Below, piece after piece: positions 60,714-64,000 of a stretch of DNA of 64,000 nt. A program made the translations under genes and the position numbers. The first letter of the stretch is position 1. Each line of letters begins with the position of its first letter. The notes beneath the pieces were generated by a model, which saw only the letters and a list, made by a program, of their open reading frames with translations, searched no databases and was not told the origin of the DNA. This stretch comes from CAIYZT01 sp947461435 (GTDB taxonomy: Bacteria; Pseudomonadota; Alphaproteobacteria; Rhodobacterales; Rhodobacteraceae): contig OZ260083.1 of assembly GCA_965284435.1 (NCBI GenBank), forward strand, positions 2,852,001-2,916,000, written 5' to 3'.

Positions 60714-61484
60714 ATGAAAAAGCTTGCATTTGCGACCCTGGCTGCCTTGGCCCTTGGCACCGCCGCCTTGGCCGAACCTGTGAAGATCGGTATCGCCGCC
60801 GAAGCCTATCCACCCTTCGCTTCGCCCGACGCTTCGGGGAACTGGGTGGGCTGGGAAATCGACTTCATCAATGCCGTTTGCAAAGCCTCTGAAATGGAAT
60901 GTGCGATCACGCCCGTCGCCTGGGATGGGATCATTCCGTCGCTGACTTCTGGCCAGATCGACGTGATCATGGCGTCAATGTCGATCACAGAAGAGCGGAT
61001 GAAAACGATCGATTTTTCGGACAAGTATTACAACACGCCAACCGTGATCGTGGCGGCAAAGGGCGCGGTTGCGACGCCGGACGCCGCTGGACTTGCCGGG
61101 AAGATCATTGGGGTTCAAGCCTCGACCATCCATGAGGCCTATGTAAACGCCTATTTCGCGGCCGGTGCGGCGGAAGTAAAAGTTTATCAAACTCAGGATG
61201 AAGCGAACCAGGATCTGGCGGCGGGCCGGATTGATGCCACCCAAGCCGACAGCATTGCGATGGATGCCTTCCTTGCCACCGAAGCGGGCACGGCATGCTG
61301 CGAAACGGTTGGCGCTGTGGCAGATGACCCGGCGATCTTGGGTGCCGGCGTTGGCGCAGGCATCCGCAAGGGCGAGGATGATTTGAAGGCAAAGATCAAC
61401 GCGGGCATCGCAAAGATCCTGGAAGATGGCACCTATGACACCATCACCAAGGCCTATTTCGCGTCTTCGATCTACGGCGGCTGA
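60714..61484 (+). CDS. Amino-acid-binding protein (SBP family 3)
   Basis: 256 residues. Signal peptide MKKLAFATLAALALGTAALA, then the mature start EPVKIGIAAEAYPPFASPD. Family 3 features: GWEIDFINAVCKASEMECAI, SLTSGQIDVIMASMSITEERMKTIDFSDKYY. The later AGRIDATQADSIAMDAFL is typical of the basic amino-acid/opine group (HisJ, OccT). It should bind a cationic amino acid or an opine. A GTGAGGAC site precedes the ATG. Confidence 0.88.
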   Translation: MKKLAFATLAALALGTAALAEPVKIGIAAEAYPPFASPDASGNWVGWEIDFINAVCKASEMECAITPVAWDGIIPSLTSGQIDVIMASMSITEERMKTIDFSDKYYNTPTVIVAAKGAVATPDAAGLAGKIIGVQASTIHEAYVNAYFAAGAAEVKVYQTQDEANQDLAAGRIDATQADSIAMDAFLATEAGTACCETVGAVADDPAILGAGVGAGIRKGEDDLKAKINAGIAKILEDGTYDTITKAYFASSIYGG

Positions 61485-61487
61485 TCA

Positions 61488-62225
61488 ATGCAAAGTCTGG
61501 GGGTGCTTGGCGCCTCGACGCTGGATCTTCTGGCCTTCGCGCCCCCCGGTTGGGGGGCGACACTTTTGCGCGGACTTTGGAATTCTGTCCTGATCGCCGT
61601 AGGGGCCTATGGCCTTGGACTTGGGATCGGGGTCGCAGGCGCTTACGGAAAGCTGTACGGCAGCCCCTGGGTGAAGGATCTGCTGGCGATTTACACCACG
61701 CTGGTGCGCGCAGTCCCCGAGTTGATCTTGATCCTGATCTTGTATTTCGCTGTCACAGATGCCGTGAACCAAATGATTTTGGCGTTTGGCGGCGGCCGGA
61801 TCGAAATCAACGGTGTGGTCGCGGGCATTGCCGTTTTGGGCGTGGTGCAGGGGGCCTATTCGACCGAAGTGCTGCGCGGGGCCATTCTGGCGGTACCGGC
61901 GGGTCAGATTGAGGCGGCCCGCGCCATGGGGATGCCTGCCGGGTTGCTGGCACGGCGCATTACGCTGCCCTTGATGCTGTCCTATGCCATTCCGGGCCTT
62001 GCCAATCTGTGGCTGACCGTGACCAAAGATACCGCCCTCTTGGCGGTGGTGGGTTTTGCGGAACTGACGCAAGCGACCCGGCAAGCGGCCAGCACGACAA
62101 AGGCCTTTTTCACCTTTTATGCGGCGGCAGGGGTTTTGTATTTGATCTTGTCCATCGCTTCGACGTTCCTTTTCTCGCGCGCCGAGAAGTGGGCACGGCG
62201 CGGCCAACGCCGGACGGGGGATTGA
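61488..62225 (+). CDS. Polar amino-acid ABC permease, HisQ/OccQ type
   Basis: 245 residues, three bases after the binding protein. The opening PPGWGATLLRGLWNSVLIAVGA and the loop GAILAVPAGQIEAARAMGMP with its EAA motif are those of HisQ-type permeases. It forms the channel with the following permease, which begins one base later. Confidence 0.88.
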   Translation: MQSLGVLGASTLDLLAFAPPGWGATLLRGLWNSVLIAVGAYGLGLGIGVAGAYGKLYGSPWVKDLLAIYTTLVRAVPELILILILYFAVTDAVNQMILAFGGGRIEINGVVAGIAVLGVVQGAYSTEVLRGAILAVPAGQIEAARAMGMPAGLLARRITLPLMLSYAIPGLANLWLTVTKDTALLAVVGFAELTQATRQAASTTKAFFTFYAAAGVLYLILSIASTFLFSRAEKWARRGQRRTGD

Positions 62226-62226
62226 G

Positions 62227-63006
62227 ATGCTGAAAGCTGTCTTGATTCCGCGCCGATTGGTGATGATTTTCATCGCCTTGGGTTTGCTTGTGCTGTGCTT
62301 TGTCTATGGGCGCTGGGATTGGCTTTTGGTGCCAAAGTACCAAAAACTTATGGCCACCGGCGTTTGGAACACAGTGTCATTGTTGATTATTACCATGGCG
62401 CTTGGCATGGCGATGGCCATTCCGCTGGGTCTGGCTCAGGCGGCCGGACCTTGGTATCTGGCCCGGCCTGCGCAATTATTTTGCGGATTGATCCGCGGGA
62501 CACCCCTGCTGCTGCAACTGTTCTTGTTGTATTATGGCGTCGGAAGCCTGTTTCCGGGAATTCCGGGAATCCGCGAGAGCCTGTTCTGGCCGATCTTGCG
62601 CGACGCTTGGTATTTTGCGGTGTTCGGTTTGTCCCTGTCCGTCGCAGGCTATGAAGGCGAGGTGATGCGGGGTGCGTTCAAGGGGGTTCCTCATGGTCAA
62701 CTAGAAGCTGCCAAGGCCATGGGCATGCCCAGATTGACCTTGTTTTGGCGCATTTGGCTACCGCAGGCCCTGCACCGTGTGCTGCCCACTTTGGGCGGCG
62801 AAACCGTTTTGCAAATGAAGGCAACGCCATTGGTGGCCATGATCACCGTGACCGATATCTATGCCGTGTCCAACAGGGTGCGTGCCGATACCTTGATCAT
62901 TTATGAGCCTTTGCTCATGCTGGCTTTGGTCTACCTTTCCATCACTGGCTGCATTGTGGCGCTGTTTTGGTGGCTTGAACGCCGCATACCGACGCGAACC
63001 GCCTAA
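62227..63006 (+). CDS. Polar amino-acid ABC permease, HisM/OccM type
   Basis: 259 residues. TGVWNTVSLLIITMALGMAM, then LIRGTPLLLQLFLLYYG, then VPHGQLEAAKAMGMPRLTLF (EAA loop) match HisM. It completes the importer. Its 3' end overlaps the end of the convergent TetR gene by 4 bases. Confidence 0.88.
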   Translation: MLKAVLIPRRLVMIFIALGLLVLCFVYGRWDWLLVPKYQKLMATGVWNTVSLLIITMALGMAMAIPLGLAQAAGPWYLARPAQLFCGLIRGTPLLLQLFLLYYGVGSLFPGIPGIRESLFWPILRDAWYFAVFGLSLSVAGYEGEVMRGAFKGVPHGQLEAAKAMGMPRLTLFWRIWLPQALHRVLPTLGGETVLQMKATPLVAMITVTDIYAVSNRVRADTLIIYEPLLMLALVYLSITGCIVALFWWLERRIPTRTA

Positions 63007-63599
63007 GACAATTCGAGTGTCGCCAGTTTCTGGACAAGTTCCAAGCCGCGGTTCACAGCGGCGCGGTCTCGCCGACGCATCCAGTCCAACCACAAACCAT
63101 CCAAAGTTGCCATCACCACATCGCAAACCCCCGCAACCCGGTCGCGGCGGGAATAATGGCTCATCTCGGTCAAAAGATGCTCAAGCCGTGCGCGATAGGC
63201 GAGATAAAGTTCGATCTCGGTCTTGGCGATTTCAGGCCGAGTGAGCGCGGCAGACCACAGGTCAATGCGCATGCGAAGATAGGCCGGATTGAGAATGTCA
63301 TCCGTGAACCCCGCCTTCAACAGCGCCGCAAATCGGTCCCGCGCGGTGCCCTCGCCTCGGTCCAGTTTTGCCTCGGTCTCTTGAAGGATTTGCGCAGCCA
63401 ACCGATAGGCTTCGCTCATCACCTCGTCCATATTCATGAAATGATAGGTAATGTGGCCAAGGCTCATCTGTGCCTCAGCCGCAATTTTGCGGGCGGTCAA
63501 GGCCGCATAGCCATCCCGTTGCAACACCGTAAGCGCCGCGCGAACAATCGCCTCGCGGCGCGGCGGTGCTGCAGACGTGGGATCAGCTTTCTTCGGCAC
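63003..63599 (-). CDS. TetR-family regulator, BetI-like
   Basis: 198 residues from GTG 63599 (VPKKADPTSAAPPRREAIVR), which has AGAGG six bases before it; a longer ATG start at 63659 would overlap the permease end by 77 bases. The TetR helix-turn-helix is at about 15-60 (AALTVLQRDGYAALTARKIA, MSLGHITYHF). The C-terminus (FTDDILNPAYLRMRIDLWSA, LDGLWLDWM) is BetI-like. It is downstream of, and overlaps, a PotC-type permease gene, so it may sense that importer's ligand. Confidence 0.78.
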   Translation of the reverse strand: MPKKADPTSAAPPRREAIVRAALTVLQRDGYAALTARKIAAEAQMSLGHITYHFMNMDEVMSEAYRLAAQILQETEAKLDRGEGTARDRFAALLKAGFTDDILNPAYLRMRIDLWSAALTRPEIAKTEIELYLAYRARLEHLLTEMSHYSRRDRVAGVCDVVMATLDGLWLDWMRRRDRAAVNRGLELVQKLATLELS

Positions 63600-64000
63600 G
63601 GCGGGCCTCTGCTTCACGAGACGCCTCAAGGGCGGCGTTCCGGCGGCGGCGCGTTTCATAGATGATGGCGAATACGATTGTCACCATGATCATCAGAAAC
63701 GCCAAGGCATTGATCGTGGGTGTGATGCCCGAGCGGACCTTGGAGAACACATAAACCGTCAGCGTATCCGCCCCGCCGCGCGTGAACAGCGTTACGTTGA
63801 AATTCTCAATCGATTGGAAGAACGAAATCGCGGCCCCTGCCCCCAGCGCGGGGTACAAATGGGGCAGTAAGATACGCCGCATGACTTGTGCATGGCTTGC
63901 GCCCAAATCCAAGGCAGCCTCTTCCAAACCCTGATCAAAGCTTTGCAACCGCGCCAGAACCAAAAGCATCACGAAAGACGCGATATAACTGACTTGACCC
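63583..64000 (-). CDS. ABC permease, PotC type (5' end outside the window)
   Basis: The last ~138 residues of a spermidine/putrescine-type permease; the frame is open to the window edge, so the start is missing. Readable features are YIASFVMLLVLARLQSFDQG, the EAA loop EEAALDLGASHAQVMRRILL and the last two membrane segments, ending in a basic, charged tail (ETRRRRNAALEASREAEARR). It probably belongs to an operon that extends beyond the window. Confidence 0.85.
   Translation of the reverse strand, partial: GQVSYIASFVMLLVLARLQSFDQGLEEAALDLGASHAQVMRRILLPHLYPALGAGAAISFFQSIENFNVTLFTRGGADTLTVYVFSKVRSGITPTINALAFLMIMVTIVFAIIYETRRRRNAALEASREAEARRAEES

Noticed and set aside
1..64000. CRISPR arrays, insertion sequences, rRNA genes, prophage
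   Set aside because: No regular short repeats, transposase, rRNA or phage genes were seen on reading the window.

Overview
The window looks like the chromosome of a phototrophic member of the Rhodobacterales (Roseobacter/Rhodobacter group). The support is a light-harvesting operon pucB-pucA-pucC with paired PpsR-type palindromes, a taurine-sulfonate operon of the roseobacter type (tpa, tauR, xsc, sulfite exporter, ackA, soeABC), many osmolyte and amine transport genes, fairly high G+C, and dense operons with many ATGA stop/start overlaps. No species can be named from the sequence alone.

Layout. (1) 33-7206: a small DUF3309 gene, then a minus-strand operon of a Rieske oxygenase, a PotD/A/B/C-type ABC importer and a cupin of the DMSP-lyase family. 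A divergent BetI-like TetR gene stands behind a perfect inverted repeat. (2) 7203-12701: a Dpp/Opp-type peptide ABC system. (3) 12994-16963: a HAD phosphatase, a dimethylglycine/sarcosine-dehydrogenase-like flavoprotein and a choline-kinase-like protein. (4) 17098-22586: tRNA-Cys(GCA), about 600 bp without a recognisable gene, then a small accessory-looking cluster with a secreted protein, a glycosyltransferase, a Stf0 sulfotransferase/glycosyltransferase fusion and a short protein that resembles part of the first glycosyltransferase.

(5) 22632-41960: a 16-gene carbohydrate regulon with a sugar ABC transporter, two RbsD/FucU proteins, ribokinase, an SGNH hydrolase, an FGGY kinase, an M42 peptidase-like protein, BtpA, a creatininase-like protein, an aldo/keto reductase, a TIM-barrel isomerase, an altronate-dehydratase-like protein and a GntR/FCD regulator. 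Four copies of the motif CTAACATGYTAGYATG lie in front of all its transcription units, which suggests one local regulator. The pucBA-pucC operon (27758-30489) sits inside this regulon, between the sugar-binding-protein gene and its permease genes. The LH alpha subunit carries Phe44-Leu45, the pair found in B800-820 (LH3) complexes, plus a C-terminal extension of about 45 residues.

(6) 41961-53147: taurine use. Tpa makes sulfoacetaldehyde, Xsc makes acetyl phosphate and sulfite, AckA makes ATP and acetate, and sulfite is exported (TauE-like) or oxidised (SoeABC). xsc through soeC form one overlapping operon, and TauR-type direct repeats precede both tpa and xsc. (7) 53362-57611: a beta-galactoside/galactonate operon (dgoK, dgoA, SMP-30 lactonase, GH42 beta-galactosidase). 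(8) 57676-59679: a flavin monooxygenase, a tautomerase and an alpha/beta hydrolase of unknown substrate. (9) 59896-63006: a polar amino-acid ABC importer. (10) 63003-64000: a BetI-like TetR regulator and the 3' part of another Pot-type permease that runs off the window.
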